In this document: piece after piece, positions 10,203 to 16,837 of the stretch
Position numbering within the stretch: position 1 is the stretch's first letter
Layout: each line of letters opens with the position of its first letter
Origin: an uncultured Clostridia bacterium
Lineage (GTDB): Bacteria; Bacillota; Clostridia; Peptostreptococcales; Anaerovoracaceae
DNA length: 23,285 nucleotides
Assembly (NCBI GenBank): GCA_934271235.1
Contig: CAKQQT010000028.1
Location: 1 to 23,285 of the forward strand
Direction: 5' to 3'
Position numbers and translations under genes: made by a program
Notes under the pieces: generated by a model
What the model saw: the letters and a program-made list of their open reading frames with translations, nothing else
Told to the model about the DNA's origin: nothing
Database searches by the model: none

Positions 10203-11279
10203 ATGGGAAACCACATTGTTATGGAACCTGCATCCAAGATCAGAGAGATCGCCAGAAACGCACTTTCTGGAAACTGGAAAATGGTCGTGCTGACGCTGGC
10301 GGTATATTATCTGCTTACAGGCGGCGCGAATCAGCTTTTGGACTATTTCTTTTCGTATACCTATACCATTCCGGTCGATATGTCGGAAGATAGGATCTAT
10401 CAGGTCGGTTACGGCGGAACGATCTACAGCACGCTGATCGGCGGCCCGCTGAGCTTTGGTCTGGCGATGTATCTTTTGACATTTTTCCGGACGAGAAAGT
10501 CGGATATGACGCTGCTGTTTGAGGGCTTCAGCTATTTCGGAAAAACGTTTCTTTTGTATATTCTGATGAACATCAAGATCATACTTTGGTCTCTGCTCTT
10601 GATCGTTCCGGGCGTCATTGCTGCTTTCCGCTACAGTCAGGCATTCTACGTGATGATCGATCATCCGGAATACAGTGCGAATCAGTGTTTGGAAGAAAGC
10701 AAACGTCTGATGGTGGGCAATAAAGGCAGACTGTTTTATCTATATTTGACTTTTATCGGCTGGTATCTGCTCGCGGCACTGCCGAGCGGATTTTTCGGCG
10801 CGCTTTCGGGAACGACCCTTTCGGGGATTTTCCTTGATCTGTTGCTGTCGATCCCGCTGTTCTTTGTGAGCGCTTATGTACAGACTTCACTTACGGTATT
10901 CTATGAACTGGTGACCGAAAAGCTTGTCGTTATGGAACCGGACAGCGGTTATGACCCGAACCATGTGGTTTCGGCAAATTATACCGTAGAAGAAAATGCA
11001 GCCGCGCCGCAGCCGCAGGATCCGGAAGCGCCGGCAGACGTACAGCCGGAGAGCGGAGAAATATCAACGCCGGAAAGCGAGCCAAAGGCGGCAGAACCGG
11101 AGCGTGAGGCGGAAACAGCGCCGGGATCGGAGGCGGAAACTGAGCCGGAGCCGGAAATGAGCGGCTTTGAGCGTGAACGCGAGCGCGAAAGAGACCCGCA
11201 GGCGGAAAAGGACGCCAAAGAGGAAGCGCGTTATCTGGCGGAAGAACGAAAAAATAATGACGAAGATCAGGAGAGCTGA
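10203..11279 (+). CDS. DUF975 family membrane protein with acidic C-terminal tail
   Basis: I recognise the DUF975 family from the N-terminal pattern SKIREIARNALSGNWKMVV followed by several hydrophobic helices, an RTRKSDMTLLFEGF loop and AFRYSQAFYVMIDHPEYSANQCLEESKRLM. Its function is unknown. Roughly 240 residues form a membrane domain of about six helices. The last 100 residues, from about 255, are a low-complexity cytoplasmic-type tail rich in Glu, Pro and Ala, ending in an Arg/Glu-alternating stretch and EDQES. Family members are often shorter, so the tail is unusual. Its coding DNA is strongly GAG/GCG-biased. AAAGGAG lies 5 bases before the ATG. The gene has its own promoter and a strong terminator, into which a group II intron has inserted. 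Confidence 0.85.
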   Translation: MGNHIVMEPASKIREIARNALSGNWKMVVLTLAVYYLLTGGANQLLDYFFSYTYTIPVDMSEDRIYQVGYGGTIYSTLIGGPLSFGLAMYLLTFFRTRKSDMTLLFEGFSYFGKTFLLYILMNIKIILWSLLLIVPGVIAAFRYSQAFYVMIDHPEYSANQCLEESKRLMVGNKGRLFYLYLTFIGWYLLAALPSGFFGALSGTTLSGIFLDLLLSIPLFFVSAYVQTSLTVFYELVTEKLVVMEPDSGYDPNHVVSANYTVEENAAAPQPQDPEAPADVQPESGEISTPESEPKAAEPEREAETAPGSEAETEPEPEMSGFERERERERDPQAEKDAKEEARYLAEERKNNDEDQES

Positions 11280-11305
11280 TCCGAAAGAGCATAACAAAGG
11301 ATAAG

Positions 11306-11354
11306 ATAACAATCGAGCAGGCGGCCCAAAGCGCCTGCTCGATTGTTATTTGTT
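11306..11354. terminator. strong terminator after the DUF975 gene, interrupted by the intron
   Basis: A perfect 18-base-pair stem, ATAACAATCGAGCAGGCG with its complement, closes over an 8-base loop and ends at 11349. The following T-rich run TTTGTT stops at the intron boundary at 11354. It would resume as TTGATA at 13268, giving ATTTGTTTTGA before the insertion. The A/T-rich flanks would let it work for both convergent genes. Confidence 0.9.
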
Positions 11355-11492
11355 GTGCGCCCGGCGGCGCACGTTTCTAAAGGGTTAAAGTCCCGAATTC
11401 GCCCGGTAGCGGGAAGAAGATAGCCGAACACCAAGGGTGTCTGTCGTGAGGCAGGATCTGAAGGAAGGTGCAGGCAAATCTCCGGTCTGACG

Positions 11493-11498
11493 AACAGA
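11493..11498 (+). other. candidate EBS1 of the intron
   Basis: AACAGA inside the domain I region can pair over six positions (one G-U) with the last six bases of the 5' exon, TTTGTT (11349-11354), the expected IBS1. A 6-mer can match by chance, so this is a proposal. Confidence 0.4.
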
Positions 11499-11801
11499 AA
11501 TCTCATAGAAGGTCATGCATGAGGATAAGACTGCTTCACAAGTTAAAGTCCGATAGCTACACGGAATCATGCAGGATAAATGAGGCAGATATATGGGGAG
11601 GAAGAAACGTGTGGTACCCGGGGAGGTCTGTGCGGCACGCTCTGAAAGGAGTAACCACTGCCCAAAGCAGTGCTGAACGCACAGAAGTACCCTCGCTGCG
11701 CTGGGGCAGACCCTCAGCAGAGGTCATAGTAGTTGGAAAGACCAATGAAGGACCGAATCAATAGGAGTCTTAAGTATGACCCGGAAAGGAGGAATGAGCA
11801 C

Positions 11802-13196
11802 ATGAGTGCAGAAAACAACAAGGAAAGCTGCTTGCAAAGAGATAGCGCGGAACGTAAAGGGTATGTAAGAGCGCACCGCTCGTTCAACCGGATATGGAAA
11901 GAAAGAGACAGTGCAGAGCCGGACCTCTTAGGTGAAATTTTGGAAAGAGATAATCTCAACCGAGCATACAAAAGAGTAAAGGCAAACAAGGGAGCGCCCG
12001 GAGTCAATGGAATGACTATCGAAGAAGCACTTCCATGGCTTAAGGAGCACAAAGTCGAGTTACTGGAAAGAATCAGGAAAGGACATTACACCCCTTCCCC
12101 GGTAAGACGAGTTGAAATTCCAAAGCCGGACGGTGGAATGCGAAAGCTTGGTATTCCAACCGTTGTAGACCGAATCATTCAGCAAGCCATTGCACAGAAG
12201 CTGATACCAATCTATGAACCGAAATTCTCAGAAGGAAGCTATGGCTATCGACCGGGAAGAGGTGCAAAAGACGCTATTCTGAAGATAAAGGAGTATGCCG
12301 AGCAAGGCTACACAAGAGCGGTTGTTCTTGACCTTTCAAAATACTTCGACACACTGAATCACGTTATACTTTTGAACATTTTGCGCAGAGACGTAAAAGA
12401 CGAAAGAGTGATACAAATGATAAAGCGGTATCTAAAGAGTGGAGTCATGGAAAAAGGAGTGGTAGTCAGAACAGAGGAAGGCTCGCCGCAGGGCGGAAAT
12501 CTTTCACCACTACTGGCAAATATCTACCTAAACGAGTTTGACCAGGAATTTCAAAGACGAGGAGTGCCGTGTATTCGTTATGCCGATGACATCGTACTAC
12601 TTGCAAAGAGCGAAAGAGCCTCGAAACGATTACTGGAAACCAGTACGAAGTATCTGGAAGAAACACTGAAACTAAGGGTGAATCGAAAGAAAAGCCGTAC
12701 GGTTAGCGTATTTGCAATCCGAAATTTTAAGTACCTTGGCTTCTGTTTTGGGAAGAACGGAAAAGGAATCTATGTCCGTGTCCATGCAGAAGCATGGAAG
12801 AAAGCCAAGGAGAAACTGAGAAAGCTCACTTCCCGGAGCAGATGCGGAAACATTCGGAAAGCAATGGAGCGCATCAAAGTATTCATGCGGGGATGGCTGA
12901 ACTATTTCAGTATTGCGGATATGAGAAACAACATGGAAGCACTAAACAAATGGTTGTACCGAAGAATACGGATGTGCATATGGAAGCAATGGAAACTGCC
13001 GAGAACGCGAAAGCGGAAACTATTGAGTCTTGGACTGACTGAATGGGTAGCCTGTGAAGGTGCTTACAGTCGCAAAGGATACTGGAGAATGGCAGGAAGC
13101 GGCGTGGTACAAAGAGCCTTAACAAGAGAAAGACTGATACGCTGGGGTTTCTATGATTTAGCCCTTGCGTATCAGTCTCTGCACGTCAACTATTGA
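11802..13196 (+). CDS. ltrA: group II intron reverse transcriptase/maturase
   Basis: This multifunctional protein helps the intron RNA fold and splice and copies it into DNA at new sites. The 464-residue reading has the RT blocks in order: PGVNGMT (about 66), the KPDGGMRKLGIPTVVDR block, EGSYGYRPGRG, VLDLSKYFD with a catalytic Asp at 177, SPQGGNLSPLLANIYL, the YADD catalytic motif at 260-263, then FKYLGF. The maturase X domain follows, with WLNYFSIADM, IWKQWK and SRKGYWRMAGS. There is no C-terminal HNH endonuclease. I chose 11802 because AAAGGAGG (11785-11792) stands 9 bases upstream; in-frame starts at 11733 (TTG) and 11745 (ATG) lack such a site. The frame is uninterrupted, so the intron is probably active or recently arrived. 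Confidence 0.95.
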   Translation: MSAENNKESCLQRDSAERKGYVRAHRSFNRIWKERDSAEPDLLGEILERDNLNRAYKRVKANKGAPGVNGMTIEEALPWLKEHKVELLERIRKGHYTPSPVRRVEIPKPDGGMRKLGIPTVVDRIIQQAIAQKLIPIYEPKFSEGSYGYRPGRGAKDAILKIKEYAEQGYTRAVVLDLSKYFDTLNHVILLNILRRDVKDERVIQMIKRYLKSGVMEKGVVVRTEEGSPQGGNLSPLLANIYLNEFDQEFQRRGVPCIRYADDIVLLAKSERASKRLLETSTKYLEETLKLRVNRKKSRTVSVFAIRNFKYLGFCFGKNGKGIYVRVHAEAWKKAKEKLRKLTSRSRCGNIRKAMERIKVFMRGWLNYFSIADMRNNMEALNKWLYRRIRMCIWKQWKLPRTRKRKLLSLGLTEWVACEGAYSRKGYWRMAGSGVVQRALTRERLIRWGFYDLALAYQSLHVNY

Positions 13197-13230
13197 AACC
13201 GCCGTGTACCGAACGGTACGCACGGTGGTG
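13197..13230 (+). ncRNA. group II intron domain V (catalytic core)
   Basis: A 34-base hairpin: ACCGCCGTG and TACC pair with GGTA and CACGGTGGT around a GAAC loop, with a two-base CG bulge at 13219-13220. The catalytic triad is CGC at 13200-13202, and its middle G pairs with T as the family expects. It starts right after the maturase stop codon. Confidence 0.9.
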
Positions 13231-13267
13231 TGAGAGGACGGCGGTTAGTCACCGCCTCCTACTCGAT
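13231..13267 (+). ncRNA. group II intron domain VI with branch point
   Basis: GAG-AGGA-GGCGGT pairs with ACCGCC-TCCT-CTC. A single unpaired A at 13261 is bulged between TCCT and CTC, seven bases from the 3' end (counting itself), the proper place for the lariat branch. The intron ends CTCGAT at 13267. Confidence 0.9.
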
Positions 13268-13304
13268 TTGATACGCCGCAGAATGACGCGTTTCCCTTAT
13301 CAAA

Positions 13305-14222
13305 CTAATCGAGGAAGATGTCAAAGACTTCTTTTGATATTTCCGCGAGAACAGCTTCGCCATACGAACCGCCTTGATTGCGGAGATATTCATCCGGTGA
13401 AGCAAGATTGCCGTTGTACAAAAGGGAGAGGATATATGCGCCTTTTTTTGTATAAACGATACCGCTGTCACACACCAATCGGTCAAACGTGCCTGTTTTA
13501 TGCGCAACCTGTGTACCTGCGGGAAGTTTTTTCGGAATACGTGAATTCGTCTGACATTTTTTCATTAGCTCCAGCAGAGCCGACGATGTTTGCGGACTGC
13601 ACCATTTCCCGTCATGCATCGTCTTGTAATACTTGCTTAAATCCTGCGGGGTGGTTACGTCATTCCTTTCTTGTGTACAGAAGTAGTAGTCATTGTTCAA
13701 AAAGTCACCGGTTAAGTACGCGGCTATTTGCTGTTCAACGGGCAAAGACGGATCGATATTGCAATAATACTGAAACAGCTGCGCGCAAGAAAGATCCGCT
13801 TTGGTGTTTTGAAGGCCCATAGGCTTGAGCACGTGATCGCGGATATTCTTCCTGCCGACATATTCATACAGAAAGTCCGCGGCAGTGTTATCCGAAAGAG
13901 CCATCATTAAAAACGCATAGTCATAAAGAGAATAATTTGTTCCTTCTGACATTTGAAATAAAATGCCGGAACCGGGAGCTTTCATGCTTTTGGTCAGCGG
14001 AAATCTATCTTCAAAAGATACTTCGCCTTCATGGACCAATCGATATAACTCGGCCAGAACAAAGATCTTAAAAATACTTGCAGTCGGAAACCTTTTTTCA
14101 CCGTTCAGATAGCAGGATTCATCCGTTTGCAGATCATAGTAACCAAAGCCAAGCGGACCTGACAGTTGATCAGCGGCGTTTTGCGCTGCTTCTTTGATTT
14201 TATCGGTTTTTTTTAAATTCAT
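13305..14222 (-). CDS. class A beta-lactamase-like serine hydrolase without Glu166
   Basis: The 305-residue protein has the fold signatures of class A beta-lactamases and related serine hydrolases: TASIFK (nucleophile Ser49, Lys52), SDN at 110-112 and HKTG at 241-244. The omega-loop region reads TGDFLNND then ERNDVTTP, so the general-base Glu166 of true class A enzymes appears replaced (Gly by my alignment). There is no N-terminal signal peptide. True penicillin hydrolysis is therefore doubtful; a D,D-peptidase-like or esterase role is as likely. AAGGAGGG stands 7 bases before the ATG. It follows the exported protein gene by 31 bases on the same strand, and the pair look like one operon. Its natural downstream terminator is now 1.9 kb away because of the intron. 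Confidence 0.8.
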   Translation of the reverse strand: MNLKKTDKIKEAAQNAADQLSGPLGFGYYDLQTDESCYLNGEKRFPTASIFKIFVLAELYRLVHEGEVSFEDRFPLTKSMKAPGSGILFQMSEGTNYSLYDYAFLMMALSDNTAADFLYEYVGRKNIRDHVLKPMGLQNTKADLSCAQLFQYYCNIDPSLPVEQQIAAYLTGDFLNNDYYFCTQERNDVTTPQDLSKYYKTMHDGKWCSPQTSSALLELMKKCQTNSRIPKKLPAGTQVAHKTGTFDRLVCDSGIVYTKKGAYILSLLYNGNLASPDEYLRNQGGSYGEAVLAEISKEVFDIFLD

Positions 14223-14253
14223 ACAAAATCCCTCCTTCGTGCCATGAGCACGG

Positions 14254-14910
14254 TTAGTTCTTTACCTGTATTTTTCGCCGGTATCTTCGAATATTCCAGA
14301 TCACGGATGCCGCAAGCAGGATGATCAGAAACAGGATGCCTGCGAGCTTTAACACGATGACGGTATCGATAGACGGTTCCGATGATTCTTCGAAATGAGC
14401 CGATCCCACGAAGTCGTCCATAACGGACAGGTCCTGCGCGGAAAACGCCGTATCTTTATAAAAAGAAAACTGAAGGGTTCCGCCGTTCTCGATCGTAAAG
14501 TATTGGACAAAGTTTTTTTGCTTACCTTCTTCATTCGAGACTTTCCCGGTAAATTTTAAAAATCGCATTTGCGGACTGTAAAAGGTTGACCAATCCTCGA
14601 CGCTTGCGGAGTCATCCTTTTGCGTATCCATCACTGCAGCAGCAAGCGCTTCCAACTCTTCATCGGACAAGGCTCCCCAACTATGCGTCCTGTTAGAAGT
14701 CAGGTCTCTTTTTGTAAATATGCCTAATTCCAGGTCTTCAAGATCTCCGTGATAAATTAAGTGCGCATCCGGATGTTCCAATTCCGACGACTGCCAACCG
14801 GAAGTATCGACCGTCAGACCATTGTCAAGGGTTGCTGCGAAACAAAAAGCCGGAAACAGCATGATCAGGATGATCAGGATCAGCAGCGCCATCATCATTT
14901 TTTTTCTCAT
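14254..14910 (-). CDS. exported membrane-anchored protein of unknown function
   Basis: I do not recognise a family with confidence. The 218-residue product begins with a basic MRKKMMM and a hydrophobic signal-type helix ending PAFCFAA, then a mostly polar domain of about 150 residues. A C-terminal helix (about 185-207) follows, then a basic RRYRRKIQVKN tail. The protein should therefore sit outside the membrane, anchored at its C-terminus. The extracytoplasmic part has a WGALSDEELEALAAAVMD stretch and a TIENGGTLQFSFY beta-rich segment. A weak resemblance to TPM-like small membrane domains is possible. The ATG at 14910 has GGTGA just upstream; a GTG two codons earlier is too close to it. It is first in an operon with the hydrolase gene and divergent from the deacylase gene. 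Confidence 0.7.
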   Translation of the reverse strand: MRKKMMMALLILIILIMLFPAFCFAATLDNGLTVDTSGWQSSELEHPDAHLIYHGDLEDLELGIFTKRDLTSNRTHSWGALSDEELEALAAAVMDTQKDDSASVEDWSTFYSPQMRFLKFTGKVSNEEGKQKNFVQYFTIENGGTLQFSFYKDTAFSAQDLSVMDDFVGSAHFEESSEPSIDTVIVLKLAGILFLIILLAASVIWNIRRYRRKIQVKN

Positions 14911-15010
14911 AATCACTCACCAATTTCTACTGCTTGTATAGATTTTCGATTTGATCGATCACCGAAACTTATTCCTGTGATCAAAATCATTGTACATCAC
15001 TGCGCCGCGA

Positions 15011-15060
15011 TTTCGTTATCACTTTCTTGCATAGCGCGATGCGCGAAGTGAATAACGAAA
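15011..15060. promoter_or_regulatory. 50-base dyad between divergent operons
   Basis: TTTCGTTATCACTT (15011-15024) pairs with AAGTGAATAACGAAA (15046-15060), with one bulged base. The loop holds a further GCAT-AGCGCG-ATGC inverted repeat (15029-15042). It has no T-tract on the plus side. A third copy of ATTTCGTTRT lies at 15106-15115. It is probably an operator region or a structured repeat. Confidence 0.5.
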
Positions 15061-15069
15061 AAAGAAAAA

Positions 15070-15095
15070 TTGTGCTAAAATAAATACATGCACAA
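15070..15095 (+). promoter_or_regulatory. inverted repeat over an extended -10 promoter before the deacylase gene
   Basis: TTGTGC (15070-15075) and GCACAA (15090-15095) are inverted with 14 bases between them, and a third copy GTTGTGC lies at 15111-15117. The -10 TAAAAT (15076-15081) is preceded by TGC, making an extended -10; there is no good -35. A protein on the repeat would touch the polymerase. The LysR regulator downstream is a candidate. Confidence 0.45.
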
Positions 15096-15148
15096 CCAAA
15101 CTCGGATTTCGTTGTGCTCAAAAACAAAAAAAGAAAAGAGGTGTCACG

Positions 15149-16756
15149 ATGATCGATATATTGATTAAAAATGTTGAAGTCATAGATGGTACAAAAACAC
15201 CGGCTTACAAAGGGAATGTCGGCATCCGGAACGGGAAGATCCTTCTGCGGGGCATGACAGAAGAAACCGAAGCAAGGAAAGTGATCGACGGAAGCGGGCT
15301 GTATCTGACCCCGGGCTTTATCGACGCTCACTCGCACGGCGATGGCGTTTTCGGTACAGACATCGGAAGAGAATGCAAGATAAACCAGGGCATCACAACA
15401 GAAATAACGGGACAATGCGGTTCCTCCATGTTCCCGGTGATCCCGGCGCATGCGGATGAGCTTAAAAAACTGCTTGACCTGATATGCGGATGTTTTCCGG
15501 ATGAATACGACACATTCACTTCGTTTCAGAACTACGCCGATTATCTGGATCATAAGGCACAGCTGGCCGCAAACGCGAAACAGCTGATCGGACACGGAAG
15601 CTTGAGGATGGCGGTCATGGGCTATCAAAACAGAAGGTGCACGCCGGACGAACTTGAGCTGATGAAAACTTATGTCAGAGAAGCGATGGAGCACGGCGCG
15701 CTTGGCATCAGTTCCGGACTTATTTATTCTCCGAGCTGCTTTTCGGATACCGAAGAGATCATTGCGCTCTGCAAAGTTGTATCCGAGTACGGCGGAGTCT
15801 ACGCAACGCATATGAGAAATGAATCAAAGGATGTCGTAAAGAGCGTGGAGGAAACCTTAAGAGTCGGAAGAGAAGCGAACATTCCGGTCATGATCTCCCA
15901 CCACAAGGTACAGGGCAGACCATACTGGGGGCTGAGCGAGCAAACACTGGAACTTGTGGACAAGGCCGTTTCCGAAGGATATTCGGTCACCATCGATGAA
16001 TATCCGTATCTTGCCTCCATGACGAGTCTGAACGCGATCATACCGCCAAAGTATTTTGGCAGCAATCTTGACGGACTGACCGAAATCCTGAAAGATCCGG
16101 AAATGAGAGCACGCATAAGAAGAGATATCGAGGATCCCGATACGGATTTTGAAAATCAATATATCAATTGCGGCGGGTTCGAAAATATCCGGATCGCGGC
16201 GCTGAAAGAAACGCCGCAGTACGAGGGGATGAGCATCGCGGAAGCTGCGGCATCCGAGGGAAAAGAGCCTTTTGAACAATTGTTTGATATGCTCGCCGCG
16301 AATCATTGTGTCGGCTCGGCAATATATTTTTCAATGTGTGATGAGGATTTATGCAGGATCTTTAAGAACCGCAATACCGTTGTCGGAACAGACGGATTGT
16401 ATTCTTTTAAGGGGCAGAAGTCTCATCCGAGAGCTTGGGCGACGTTCCCGCATGCGATCAACCACTTTGTGAAAGAAAAGAAGATCGTTTCTTTGGAAGA
16501 GATGATATATAAGATCACCCTCTTGCCGGCACAGCGGACTTTCCTTGAGAACAAAGGCGCGATCCGGGAAGGCTGGGATGCGGATCTTGTATTGATGGAT
16601 TACGAGAAACTGAAAGATACCGCGGATTATAAGCATGCAGACGCGAGATGCGAAGGCATCGAATATGTCATCGTAAACGGACAGATGGTTTATCACGATA
16701 AAAAAATGACAGGCGTATATCCGGGCCGACTGCTCAGACATAAGGGCAGAAGATAG
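15149..16756 (+). CDS. N-acyl-D-amino-acid deacylase (D-aminoacylase family amidohydrolase)
   Basis: This is a 535-residue zinc amidohydrolase expected to release D-amino acids from N-acyl-D-amino acids in the cytoplasm. Metal and catalytic residues of the family are visible: His61 and His63 in FIDAHSHGD, Cys90 in TGQCGSS, His221 in ATHMRNE, His251/252 in ISHHKVQGR, and Asp415 in VVGTDGLYSF. The C-terminal cap of the beta-sandwich reads GWDADLVLMDYEKL then VIVNGQMVYHDKK. Length fits D-aminoacylases. AAAAGAGG lies 7 bases before the ATG. A DUF819 membrane protein gene follows 81 bases later and a LysR gene next, suggesting uptake, breakdown and control of acylated D-amino acids. A related activity (D-glutamate, dihydroorotase-like) cannot be excluded. 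Confidence 0.88.
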   Translation: MIDILIKNVEVIDGTKTPAYKGNVGIRNGKILLRGMTEETEARKVIDGSGLYLTPGFIDAHSHGDGVFGTDIGRECKINQGITTEITGQCGSSMFPVIPAHADELKKLLDLICGCFPDEYDTFTSFQNYADYLDHKAQLAANAKQLIGHGSLRMAVMGYQNRRCTPDELELMKTYVREAMEHGALGISSGLIYSPSCFSDTEEIIALCKVVSEYGGVYATHMRNESKDVVKSVEETLRVGREANIPVMISHHKVQGRPYWGLSEQTLELVDKAVSEGYSVTIDEYPYLASMTSLNAIIPPKYFGSNLDGLTEILKDPEMRARIRRDIEDPDTDFENQYINCGGFENIRIAALKETPQYEGMSIAEAAASEGKEPFEQLFDMLAANHCVGSAIYFSMCDEDLCRIFKNRNTVVGTDGLYSFKGQKSHPRAWATFPHAINHFVKEKKIVSLEEMIYKITLLPAQRTFLENKGAIREGWDADLVLMDYEKLKDTADYKHADARCEGIEYVIVNGQMVYHDKKMTGVYPGRLLRHKGRR

Positions 16757-16784
16757 ACAGATCGGCAAAACGATGTTCAAGTAG

Positions 16785-16805
16785 CAAATTTAATTTATAA
16801 ATTTG
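16785..16805. promoter_or_regulatory. AT-rich inverted repeat between the deacylase and DUF819 genes
   Basis: CAAATTT and AAATTTG form perfect 7-base arms around AATTTAT, 33 bases before the DUF819 start. With no T-tract it is more likely a protein-binding site than a terminator. Confidence 0.4.
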
Positions 16806-16837
16806 GATATCAATTTTACTTCAAAGGAGGACACAAA

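Larger units (their letters stand above)
11355..13267 (+). mobile_element. complete group II intron, IIC-like, with its own maturase
   Basis: The intron is 1,913 bases. It begins with the group II 5' consensus GTGCG, here part of a perfect GTGCGCC-CGGC-GGCGCAC hairpin. It ends with a readable domain V and domain VI and 3' GAT. The maturase is encoded in domain IV. Three features point to class C: insertion directly behind a transcription terminator, a CGC catalytic triad in domain V, and a maturase without endonuclease domain. Bases 11355-11801 hold ribozyme domains I-III. Everything needed for splicing and retrohoming appears intact. The class is my inference; the intron itself is certain. 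Confidence 0.93.

Noticed and set aside
13193..13822. Plus-strand open frame starting at the maturase stop
   Set aside because: It overlaps intron domains V and VI and is antisense to the hydrolase gene.
15011..15117. Repeats considered as a CRISPR array
   Set aside because: The repeats are only 6-15 bases, in mixed orientation and irregularly spaced, and no cas genes are present.
14987..15811. Minus-strand open frame opposite the deacylase start
   Set aside because: It is antisense to a clear enzyme gene, and the shared region holds promoter and operator elements.
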